The notes below the pieces were generated by a model. That model saw only the letters and a program-made list of their open reading frames with translations. It was not told the origin of the DNA and made no database searches. A stretch of 30,736 bases of DNA from Candidatus Aerophobota bacterium (GTDB lineage Bacteria; Aerophobota; Aerophobia; Aerophobales; JAGGXI01), in assembly GCA_021163155.1 (NCBI GenBank), contig JAGGXI010000119.1, forward strand, positions 1-30,736. The letters run 5' to 3'. Below, piece by piece: positions 7,837 through 14,714 of the stretch. The stretch's first letter is position 1; the number at the start of each line of letters is the position of its first letter. A program made the position numbers and the translations under genes.

Positions 7837-8928
7837 ATGATTACTTCAAAGCCTAAATTCAGCGAATTATTGGAAAAAATAAAGAGTGAGAATGATGATG
7901 AAAGAAGATGGGCAGCTCAAATGATGGGTGAACTAAGGGAAAAAGAGGGGATCCCTCATTTAATAAATCTTCTTTCCGATAAAAGCACCGCTGTCCAGGA
8001 GGCATCCGCCGATGCCTTAGTCAAAATAGATGGTAAGGAAGTTGCAGAAAAACTTGTTCCTCTTCTAAGCTCCAATGAAGCAAGTGTGCGCAACATTTCC
8101 ATAGAAATCCTGGAGGGAATTGGAGAGAAGGCAATGGACGTGTTGATCTCTTTGTTGAAGGATGAAGACCATGATATACGCAAGTTTGCCTGTGATACCC
8201 TGGGAAATATCGCCAGTCCCAAGGCTGCTCCATATCTTATATTTTCTTTAAATGATGACCCAAATATCAACGTTGCCTGCGCTGCCGCGGAAGCCCTGGG
8301 AAAAATTGGTGATAAAAGAGCAGTTGATTCATTGACAAAGGCATTGGAAGGGAATATGTGGCTTATGTGTTCCTGCGCAGAGGCTCTGGGCAGGATTGGC
8401 GATAAAAGAGCAGTTGAGTCCCTGATGAGCATTCCATCGAGTGAGAACGCATTGGTGCTTCTCTCAACGATTAAATCCCTGGGTAAGATAGGTGATGGAA
8501 GGGCGATCGATTTTCTCCTCTCTTTTTCTAAATCCGAGACACTAAGGGGAGCAGTAGCAGAGGCGATAGCTCAGATAGTTGAAAAGGAAGGAAAAGCCAT
8601 TGATAAATTAAAGGGGTCAGACTTAAGCTTTCTCTTAAAGCTTCTGGAGGGTAAATCTACCTCAACAAGAAAGGCCGCCGCCTTTCTATCAGGTAAAATT
8701 AAATACAAAAAGGCAATTTCCTCCCTGGTTAAGTTTTTATCCGATGAAGACGAGGAGATAAAAGAGATGGGGATGAAGGCCTTAATCCTTATAGATCCGA
8801 GCCTCGGATATCTACCCTTGGAGAAGAATGAAGAGGTGAGGGAAATACTTGAATCATTGGCATACGATAACGATGAGGAAGTGCGAAACGCAGCGAATGA
8901 GACATTAAAAAGACTGATGAGTGATTAA
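7837..8928 (+). CDS. HEAT-repeat protein
   Basis: The 363-residue protein is built almost entirely of HEAT / PBS-lyase-type helical repeats, for example ALGKIGDKRAVDSL, ALGRIGDKRAVESL and SLGKIGDGRAIDFL, each about 30 residues. These repeats form a curved solenoid used for protein binding. No catalytic motif, signal peptide or membrane segment is seen. AAAAGGAAAA sits just before the ATG. It lies between cheB and the second cheR, with 15 bases to the latter, so it is probably an adaptor or scaffold of the chemosensory machinery. The exact partner cannot be read from the sequence. Confidence 0.9.
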   Translation: MITSKPKFSELLEKIKSENDDERRWAAQMMGELREKEGIPHLINLLSDKSTAVQEASADALVKIDGKEVAEKLVPLLSSNEASVRNISIEILEGIGEKAMDVLISLLKDEDHDIRKFACDTLGNIASPKAAPYLIFSLNDDPNINVACAAAEALGKIGDKRAVDSLTKALEGNMWLMCSCAEALGRIGDKRAVESLMSIPSSENALVLLSTIKSLGKIGDGRAIDFLLSFSKSETLRGAVAEAIAQIVEKEGKAIDKLKGSDLSFLLKLLEGKSTSTRKAAAFLSGKIKYKKAISSLVKFLSDEDEEIKEMGMKALILIDPSLGYLPLEKNEEVREILESLAYDNDEEVRNAANETLKRLMSD

Positions 8929-8943
8929 AGCGGGAGTTAATCA

Positions 8944-9777
8944 ATGTATCTTTCGAGAGAGGATTTTCAATCAATTCGAGACTTGATCAACAGGGAAACA
9001 GGTCTTTTTTTCGATGAAAAGAAAACCTACTTTGTGACCAATAGACTTTCAAAAAGAATGGAAGAGATAAGTTGCGATAATGTAAAAGATTACATACACA
9101 TTTTAAACTATGACGGGGAGGAATTCTCCACCTTCGTGGACTCCCTCACCATAAACGAAACTTATTTTTTTCGGGATTATCCACAGCTAAGGATGTTTGC
9201 TGAGGAAATCCTACCCCTTGTTTGTGAGGAGAAAAGAAAGAAATATAATAAAACTTTAAGGATATGGAACGCTGGTTGTTCCACCGGCGAGGAGCCCTAT
9301 ACCATCGCTATCATTCTTCTGGAGATGATCAAGGATATCTATAGCTGGAGGGTGGAAATTTTGGGCACCGATATAAACCGCAAGGCTCTTAAAATGTGCA
9401 GAAAGGCAACCTATGGCGAAAGGTCGCTGAAGGACGTCCCTCTTGAATACAGAGAGAAATATTTTATCCCCTGTCAAGAGCAAGACCAGGATAAATATAA
9501 AATCAAGAACGAGATCAAAAAGTATGTTAGATTTGAATATCTTAACCTCAACGATGGATTGAGACTGCAGAGGATAAAAAACGTTGACTTTATATTTTGT
9601 AGAAATGTCCTCATTTATTTTGACCCGAAGTCCTGTAAAGAAATAGTAAATTCCTTTTATAACAGCCTTAACAAGGGAGGATATATTTTCCTGGGGTCAA
9701 GCGAATCTATGTCTCGTATCAGCGCCGCCTTTAAACTGGTCAGACTTAATAGCGGACTGGTATATATAAAGGAGTAA
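8944..9777 (+). CDS. cheR: CheR chemoreceptor glutamate methyltransferase (second copy)
   Basis: A 277-residue CheR, clearly different in sequence from the copy at 5189. It shows the N-terminal helical domain, the signature LTINETYFFRD (68-78), the SAM-binding motif WNAGCSTGEEPYT (108-120), GTDINRKAL and FCRNVLIYFDP, with a C-terminal GSSESM segment. GGGAG at 8932-8936 precedes the ATG. It closely follows the HEAT protein, suggesting co-expression. The stop codon is directly followed by a heptamer repeat. Confidence 0.96.
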   Translation: MYLSREDFQSIRDLINRETGLFFDEKKTYFVTNRLSKRMEEISCDNVKDYIHILNYDGEEFSTFVDSLTINETYFFRDYPQLRMFAEEILPLVCEEKRKKYNKTLRIWNAGCSTGEEPYTIAIILLEMIKDIYSWRVEILGTDINRKALKMCRKATYGERSLKDVPLEYREKYFIPCQEQDQDKYKIKNEIKKYVRFEYLNLNDGLRLQRIKNVDFIFCRNVLIYFDPKSCKEIVNSFYNSLNKGGYIFLGSSESMSRISAAFKLVRLNSGLVYIKE

Positions 9778-10093
9778 AACGTGAGACGTAAGACGTGAGG
9801 CGTAAGACGTGAGAAGTGAGACGTGAATACCACCGCATTCCGAAGGAATCGTCGAAGACCATTTATTCGGTGGTAGCTTATGTCTGAAAGCGAAGCGGTG
9901 GCTTTAGCCTGCGAATTTTACGCAACCTGAAGGTTGCGGCTATCGACCAGCAAATTGTAGCGGTCAAGATTGCTTGACTTATCGGAGTGCTTTAGCTTGC
10001 TAAAGCCAAGATATGCAGTAGCAAGCTGCTAAAATGTAGTTCAGGTCTTTAGACCTGATGAATTTAGGCAGACCTCAAGGTCTGCACTACGAC
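9778..10093. repeat. Heptamer repeat followed by a mosaic of REP-like palindromes
   Basis: This gap of more than 300 bases contains no gene. Bases 9779-9825 are a degenerate 7-bp tandem repeat (CGTGAGA, CGTAAGA, CGTGAGG). Then come GGCTTTAGCC, CGCAACCTGAAGGTTGCG (9921-9938), GTCAAG-attg-CTTGAC (9963-9978), GCTTTAGC-tt-GCTAAAGC (9989-10006) and a double-hairpin unit at 10036-10090. That unit runs from GTAG through CAGGTCTTTAGACCTG and CAGACCTCAAGGTCTG to CTAC. The stems differ from the common family, but the GTAG...CTAC architecture is the same. Confidence 0.8.
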
Positions 10094-10140
10094 AATTACA
10101 ATTTTTATTAAAACAGACAAGAGCAAGGAGGAAAAACAAG

Positions 10141-10506
10141 ATGAAAAAGAAAATCCTCGTGGTGGACGATTCAGCAACTATAAGGACATTACAGGGTTTC
10201 ATACTGGAATCAGCGGGCTTTGAGGTCCAAACCGCCTCTAATGGGATAGAGGCTTTGGAGAAACTGTACAGAGAAAATTTTGACTTAATAGTAGCAGATA
10301 TAAATATGCCAAAGATGGACGGACTGAAGTTAATCCAGACTTTAAGGGAGCAGGATATTTACAGAGATCTTCCCATTATCATCGTAACCACCGAGGAAGA
10401 GGAGGAGGACAGAGAAAGGGGTCTTGCCGTCGGAGCTAATGTTTATTTGGTTAAACCAACAGATCCCAAAAAATTGGTGATGAATGTGAAGATGCTTTTG
10501 GGTTGA
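10141..10506 (+). CDS. cheY: CheY-like single-domain response regulator
   Basis: A 121-residue receiver domain with no output domain. It keeps the acidic pair Asp9-Asp10 (VVDDSATIR), the phosphorylation site Asp53 in VADINMPKMDG, the Thr switch residue in IVTTEEEE and Lys near the C-terminus (LVKPTDP). This is the pattern of CheY proteins phosphorylated by CheA that bind the flagellar switch. It sits just upstream of cheA. AAGGAGG ends nine bases before the ATG and is a strong ribosome binding site. Confidence 0.93.
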   Translation: MKKKILVVDDSATIRTLQGFILESAGFEVQTASNGIEALEKLYRENFDLIVADINMPKMDGLKLIQTLREQDIYRDLPIIIVTTEEEEEDRERGLAVGANVYLVKPTDPKKLVMNVKMLLG

Positions 10507-10683
10507 GAGATAGAAGACAGAAGTCAGAATTGTAAATAGTTCATAGCTGATAGCTCATAGCCTCTACCAGCCAATGTTTTTTCATTCTGACTACTGAATT
10601 CCAAATTCTTAAACAATGATTATTCAAATGCCAGGATTAAAGTTTTGGCTGATTTACTCCGAATATACTTATAAAGGAAAAAA
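10507..10683. other. Spacer between cheY and cheA
   Basis: Contains low-complexity AGTTCATAGCTGATAGCTC (10538-10556), with a TAGCTCATAGC word that recurs near 19128. No convincing promoter, terminator or REP palindrome is seen. It marks the change from the moderately GC-rich upstream genes to the AT-rich downstream genes. Confidence 0.5.
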
Positions 10684-12747
10684 ATGAATGAATTTTTAAA
10701 TGACCCTGAAATTATGGGAGAGTTTATTAATGAATCCAGAGAGCATTTAGAATCCTTAGAGCCAAAACTCCTCCAGTTAGAGAAAGAACCTCACAATTTG
10801 GACCTTTTAAATGATATATTTCGCAGTTTTCATACCTTAAAAGGTTCTTCTTCGTTTTTAGGCTTAACCCAAATAATTGAGCTATCTCATAAATCAGAAA
10901 GCATACTTGATAAACTGCGCAGAGAAGAACTTAAAGTTACTCCCGAAATTATCGATTTTATATTTAAGACAGCGGACATTCTCAAGAGTCTAATAGAAGA
11001 TGTAGCCAGTGGAAAAGAGGATAAAATAAAAGGAGTTACTGCAAATTTATCTAAAGATATAAGTGAAATTATAAATAAAATTGAAGAAACAATTGAAAAA
11101 CCTCCCTCTAAAGAAAAAGAATTAAAAATTGAGGCAAAAAAAATAGATAATGAAGAGAAAGAGGTATTTTTGAATGCTACCCAACAATACCTTTCTACAA
11201 TAGTAGAATGCATTAATAAATTAAAAAAAGGGACTTATGAACAGGAGGTTATCAATGCTCTGTTCAGAACATTTCATAGCTTGAAAAGCTCTGCTGATTA
11301 TATGAAATTCTCTGAAATTAAGGATATAGCAGAGGAAAAAGAAGACCTTCTTCAAAAAATAAGAGAAAAAAAAATATCTATCTCTAAAGAAACGGTGGAT
11401 GAATTAAATTCATCTTATAACATTCTTGTAAAACTTATAAAAAATATAGAAAAATCTGGAGAAGAGCTTCTACAACCGGAGTTTATCTCGAGTAAGGAAG
11501 AGAAAACTGAGAAGAAAATCTCCCCGGAGAAACCCCTACCACAGAAAAAGATAAGATTAGAAAAAACCATACGGGTAAGTGAGAATAAACTTGATCTTTT
11601 AATGAACTTAGCGGGAGAATTGATTATTAACAGGGGAGGTCTCTTTTCTATTGCTCAAAAATTAGAAGCGGGGGAAAAAATTTCCGAGACCTGCAAACAG
11701 TTAAGAGAAACTATTGAAGTGATGAATAGAATAACAAGAGACCTGCAAACAGTAGTTATGGATATACATATGCTTCCCATAAAAAATCTTTTTAATAAAT
11801 TTCCCCGCATGATAAGAGACCTCTGTCGAAAAAAGAACAAAAAAATTGAATTAAAGATATCGGGGGAAGAGACACACTTAGATAAGATGATGATTGAAAA
11901 ACTTGGAGACCCCTTAATTCACTTGATTCGCAACTCCGTAGACCACGGGATAGAGACACCTGAGGAGCGAAGGGCTAAAGGAAAACCTGAAAAAGGAACA
12001 ATAAAACTCTCTGCTTTCCAGGAAGGCGAAAGTGTAACTATCAAGATTGAAGATGATGGAAAAGGAATTAATCCAGAATTAATCTGTCAAACAGCCATCA
12101 AAAAAGGAATTATTAACGAAGAAAAAATAAAATCTTTAAATAAAAAAGAACGCCTTAATCTCATTTTTCTTCCTGGTTTTAGCACTGCCAAAAAAGTAAC
12201 CGATATCTCAGGACGAGGGGTAGGAATGGATGTAGTAATGACAGCTGTTAAAGATTTAAGAGGAGAAATAGATGTAGATACTCACATAGACAGAGGAACA
12301 GTCTTTACTATTACGTTACCCCTTACCCTGGCCATTCTGAAAGTTTTTCTCATAGAGGTAAACAAACAGACTTTTGCTCTTCCTTTAAGCTCTGTAAAAG
12401 AGACATTACAGATTAATTCTAATCAAATAAAGGGAATTTTAAATAAGGAATCAATTGTTGTTAGAAATAGAGTTGTAGGAATAGCTCGTTTATCTGATTT
12501 ACTTAATCTTACCCATAATGGTAATAAAAATAGGCATATCTCTATAGTAATTATTGAGGGAGGAGGAAAAGAGCTGGGTATAGCTGTGGATGCTTTACAA
12601 AGAGAGGAAGAAATCGTTATAAAACCCCTGGAGGGATGTTTAGCCGATACTAAAGGGTTAGCTGGAGCAACAATCTTAGGAGACGGACGAGTAGTTCTTA
12701 TTCTTGACCCCCGAGAATTAATTCAATTAGCTATAAATGGCAGATAA
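10684..12747 (+). CDS. cheA: CheA chemotaxis histidine kinase with two HPt domains
   Basis: CheA autophosphorylates and passes phosphate to CheY and CheB. The 687-residue protein has a first HPt (P1) with His50 in FHTLKGSSSFLG and a second HPt-like domain with His198 in FHSLKSSADYM. The dimerisation P3 is at about 296-365. The ATP-binding domain has N box HLIRNSVDHG (413-422), G1 DDGKG (457-461) and G2 GRGVGMDV (510-517). The CheW-like P5 is at about 548-687. A standard P2 CheY-docking domain is not recognisable between the HPt domains and P3. AAGG ends 8 bases before the ATG (10676-10679). Its base composition is clearly more AT-rich than the che genes upstream and resembles the flagellar genes downstream. 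Confidence 0.96.
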   Translation: MNEFLNDPEIMGEFINESREHLESLEPKLLQLEKEPHNLDLLNDIFRSFHTLKGSSSFLGLTQIIELSHKSESILDKLRREELKVTPEIIDFIFKTADILKSLIEDVASGKEDKIKGVTANLSKDISEIINKIEETIEKPPSKEKELKIEAKKIDNEEKEVFLNATQQYLSTIVECINKLKKGTYEQEVINALFRTFHSLKSSADYMKFSEIKDIAEEKEDLLQKIREKKISISKETVDELNSSYNILVKLIKNIEKSGEELLQPEFISSKEEKTEKKISPEKPLPQKKIRLEKTIRVSENKLDLLMNLAGELIINRGGLFSIAQKLEAGEKISETCKQLRETIEVMNRITRDLQTVVMDIHMLPIKNLFNKFPRMIRDLCRKKNKKIELKISGEETHLDKMMIEKLGDPLIHLIRNSVDHGIETPEERRAKGKPEKGTIKLSAFQEGESVTIKIEDDGKGINPELICQTAIKKGIINEEKIKSLNKKERLNLIFLPGFSTAKKVTDISGRGVGMDVVMTAVKDLRGEIDVDTHIDRGTVFTITLPLTLAILKVFLIEVNKQTFALPLSSVKETLQINSNQIKGILNKESIVVRNRVVGIARLSDLLNLTHNGNKNRHISIVIIEGGGKELGIAVDALQREEEIVIKPLEGCLADTKGLAGATILGDGRVVLILDPRELIQLAINGR

Positions 12748-12957
12748 AATAGAGGATTAGAGGATTAAAGGGAAAGAGATATCGGTAGCCGCAGGCTTTA
12801 GCCTGCGAAGAGGTAAGACGTAAAAAGTGAGACGGTAGCCGCAGGCTTTAGCCTGCGAAAAAAGGGTGAAACGGTAGCCGCAGGCTTTAGCCTGCGAAAA
12901 AAGGTGAGACGGTAGCCGCAGGCTTTAGCCTGCGAAGAGGTAAGACGTGAGAGGTAT
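12748..12957. repeat. Tandem array of four identical REP units with heptamer and octamer repeats
   Basis: Four copies of a 24-base unit, GGTAGC followed by CGCAGGCTTTAGCCTGCG, start at 12784, 12834, 12873 and 12911. The first is preceded by AGAGGATT-type octamers and GGGAAAGAGATA. The copies are separated by short AAGAGGTAAGACGT or AAAAAAGGTGAGAC stretches of the heptamer type. All copies are in the same orientation. The array forms the broken 3' end of the ATPase pseudogene on the - strand. Confidence 0.92.
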
Positions 12958-13304
12958 GATTTTTATACCTCTTATTGTAGCATAAACCAATTTCAACTTT
13001 TGCCCATCTTCATCCGCATACTGAAATTCATCTATCATAAAGTACGCAGTTTCGCTGCTTTGTACAGGAAAATACGAGTAGACAAAAGAAACAGGGTCAG
13101 CCTCAAATTCCATAAGTAATCTTCTATCTTCAAAAGTTACAATCTGTATCAAGTCTCTACTAATCTTTAGCTCTCTTAATAAATACTCTCTAATAATTTC
13201 TAAAAAGGTGGTTTTCCCAGCCTGCCTTGGGCCTATTACTGCTATAAATTCTCGTCTTTTTAAGAATATTTTATTTTATTGATTAAATTTCTCTGAATAA
13301 TCAT
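12925..13304 (-). pseudogene. AAA-type ATPase (ATP-binding plus DUF4143 family) remnant, frameshifted and truncated
   Basis: Reading the - strand from an ATG at 13302-13304 gives MIIQRNLINKIK, then the frame breaks. One base appears to be missing in an A-rich run around 13268-13272. After it the frame continues FLKRREFIAVIGPRQAGKTTF (Walker A), and later AYFMIDEFQYADEDG (Walker B region). These are hallmarks of the roughly 400-residue ATPases of the DUF4143 type. The protein stops at LTSYLFAG, encoded by heptamer and REP sequence, just where the sensor-1 region would follow. Both a frameshift and a 3' truncation are therefore visible. A TTG at 13152 would give a 75-residue frame, but it is internal to this remnant. 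Confidence 0.8.
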
Positions 13305-13340
13305 CTTTTACCTTACTATTGATGTATTAACAACAATTAT

Positions 13341-13368
13341 AGTATAACTGATTTTACAAATATGTTAA
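13341..13368 (-). promoter_or_regulatory. Sigma70-type promoter of the ATPase pseudogene
   Basis: On the - strand TTAACA (complement of 13363-13368), a 16-base spacer and TATACT (complement of 13341-13346) lie about 40 bases upstream of the pseudogene ATG, which is itself preceded by AAGGT. Confidence 0.55.
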
Positions 13369-13484
13369 GAATATCTCGGGACTTTTCCCCTTCGTCGCTA
13401 TAAAATTTGCCATCCTACCCATAATTATTTTTTTACATTTTCTTTTGTTAGCTAAAATTTAATTAACAATTTTACATTTTCTTT

Positions 13485-13513
13485 TTGACAAATCGCTTTT
13501 TATATATTATTAT
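13485..13513 (+). promoter_or_regulatory. Strong sigma70-type promoter
   Basis: TTGACA (13485-13490), a 17-base spacer and TATTAT (13508-13513) lie 20 bases before the ATG at 13533, which has AGAGG as a ribosome binding site. The match is nearly consensus. A 16-base direct repeat (TTTTACATTTTCTTTT) occurs at 13431-13446 and 13470-13485 and runs into the -35 box. Confidence 0.7.
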
Positions 13514-13532
13514 AGTTTATAGAGGTAAAAAA

Positions 13533-14021
13533 ATGAGGGGCTATAGACATATACCTATCAAAGAAAAAGTCCTAATAGTCTGTCAGATAATAGCCGGGGA
13601 GAAGATACAACTCGTAGCCAATGAGCTTCAGATGCCTTGGAGGAAGCACTAAAACTGGAAAAACGGGGACCCAAGTTAAGAAGGCTCGAGTTCGATGTAA
13701 AAGATAAGGTAATCAAAGAACAAAAGGAAGAAATAGGAAGGCTAGCTAAAGGATATCGTTGAAAAGAGAGAGAAACAGATTGAAAATTTGAAAAGAAAAA
13801 TGAGTTTTCAGAAAAAGAGTATTCCTCGTCCTTCAAAGTGCCCCTATTGTGGATTTGAGAAGATATACAAAAATGGCACCTATAAGATAAAGACGGAAAA
13901 GTTTCTTAATGAGTTTAGAAAGGGGAAAGAAAAAGAGATAATAGTTCAACAGTTCATCTGTCCTTAGTGTAAGAGCACTGTTCATTTCTCAGAAAATAAG
14001 AGAAAAATCATTTTTCTTTAA
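13533..14021 (+). pseudogene. Degraded DNA-binding / zinc-ribbon gene, probably a transposase remnant
   Basis: The first frame (13533-13652) reads MRGYRHIPIKEKVLIVCQII and onward with a helix-turn-helix look (VANELQM), then stops. The reading continues in another frame with EALKLEKRGPKLRRLEFD and a coiled coil, stops again, and continues in a third frame with a zinc-ribbon-like motif CPYCGFEKIYKNGTY. The partner CPxC is interrupted by an in-frame TAG at about 13965. The HTH, coiled-coil and zinc-ribbon order suggests an IS-type transposase or its accessory protein, but I do not recognise the family. The strong promoter upstream is intact. Confidence 0.6.
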
Positions 14022-14540
14022 TACCCATAGTACCAAATTAAAGTAACCCTATAATGATGTAAAATAATTATTAATTTTTAAAATATATTCAAATCAAAGC
14101 TACTCGTGCACCTTTAAATTTCCTTTAAATAACCTTAAAATTAGAATTTACCTTCAATTTTTCAGAAATTACCCTTGACAATTTTAATATTTTGTTTTAT
14201 ATTTATAATTGGAATAAAATAAACATTGCAGGTTAAAGCGCGGCTACCAGACACCCATACCTTTGTAGATTCTGACTGAGTCTTATAGATAGCAGTTTAC
14301 TATCTCTATTCTCAATCCCTTGATTTTTTGAATCTTTTACTCTCTTTAAAGTAAGAGAGCTCATTAAAGTTCTCCACCTGGGTAGGGGAGGCTTAGCCTC
14401 CCAATCGCTTTTTAACTCTTGCTTCACAAAGGGCGATTAGTCTCGCCCCTGCCCACAAGTGGGTTGTTTAAAATTTTGGTGGGTTGAAGTAGGTTAAAAA
14501 TAGAGGGAAATAAGCTCTTTTCTGAATGTTTTTCAGGAAT
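14022..14540. other. Non-coding, hairpin-rich stretch upstream of the riboswitch
   Basis: No plausible gene is seen. The first part is AT-rich. After a candidate promoter at 14175-14203 there is a half REP (GCGCGGCTACC near 14240) and several inverted repeats: AGATAG...CTATCT (14287-14305), CTCTCTT...AAGAGAG (14340-14359), GGGAGGCT-t-AGCCTCCC (14386-14402, next to GTAG at 14382) and GGGCGA...TCGCCC (14431-14448). The latter two look like another REP family read from the - strand. Confidence 0.6.
14175..14203 (+). promoter_or_regulatory. Possible sigma70-type promoter for the riboswitch leader
   Basis: TTGACA (14175-14180), a 17-base spacer and TATATT (14198-14203). It is the best promoter match upstream of the riboswitch and would give a leader of more than 300 bases before the aptamer. 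A nearer start site cannot be excluded, although I found no good box in 14440-14530. Confidence 0.45.
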
Positions 14541-14624
14541 AGCCGATAAAGGTAAACCATCTAAAAGGATGGGGCACAAAGTCACAGATCTTCTTTAAAA
14601 AAGATAGCTGAACTACCGAAGCTA
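14540..14624 (+). promoter_or_regulatory. Class I cyclic di-GMP riboswitch aptamer (GEMM-I)
   Basis: The conserved GEMM-I segments are all present in order: GATAAAGGTAAACC (14545-14558), P2 hairpin CCATCT-aaaa-GGATGG (14557-14572), GGGCACAAAGTCACAG (14572-14587), a variable P3 arm closed by CAG/CTG (14585-14587 with 14608-14610) and AGCTGAACTACCGA (14606-14619). P1 can form from TAGC (14540-14543) with GCTA (14621-14624). These match the known consensus including the invariant AAACC, GCACAAAG and CTACCGA blocks. The P2 loop is AAAA rather than the usual GNRA-type loop. An intrinsic terminator follows at once, and the controlled gene is a FleQ-like sigma54 activator at 14715. Confidence 0.93.
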
Positions 14625-14626
14625 AT

Positions 14627-14665
14627 AAAACCCCATTCTTTCATATCTAAGAAATGGGGTTTTTT
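14627..14665 (+). terminator. Intrinsic terminator: expression platform of the riboswitch
   Basis: AACCCCATT (14629-14637) pairs with AATGGGGTT (14653-14661), the stem extends by CTT/AAG with one bulged A, and six T residues follow (14660-14665). Its 5' arm, CCCCATTC (14631-14638), could alternatively pair with GGATGGGG (14567-14574) of the aptamer P2 and flank. This gives a simple terminator/antiterminator switch. Confidence 0.88.
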
Positions 14666-14714
14666 ATTTATAGATAAAACCATTTAAGATTGCTTCTATT
14701 AAAAAGGTTATTCA

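Noticed and set aside
10640-10672. TTGGCT and TATACT as a cheA promoter
   Set aside because: The spacing is about 13 bases, too short for sigma70, and the -35 match is weak.
12784-12934. Four regularly spaced identical repeats, possible CRISPR
   Set aside because: The 24-base units are palindromic REPs, spacers are only 14-26 bases and consist of similar low-complexity heptamers, and no cas gene is present.
13558-13836. - strand frame of 92 codons
   Set aside because: It lies opposite the + strand zinc-ribbon remnant and has a Ser/Phe-rich composition typical of an antisense shadow.
14233-14427. - strand frame of 64 codons
   Set aside because: It is made largely of REP-like palindromes and hairpins, without ribosome binding site or motif.
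14542-14549. GCCGATAA, the sigma28 -10 consensus
   Set aside because: It lies in the P1/early conserved part of the GEMM aptamer, where GATAAAGG is expected, and the -35 region at the proper distance (14523-14530) is a poor match to TAAAGTTT.
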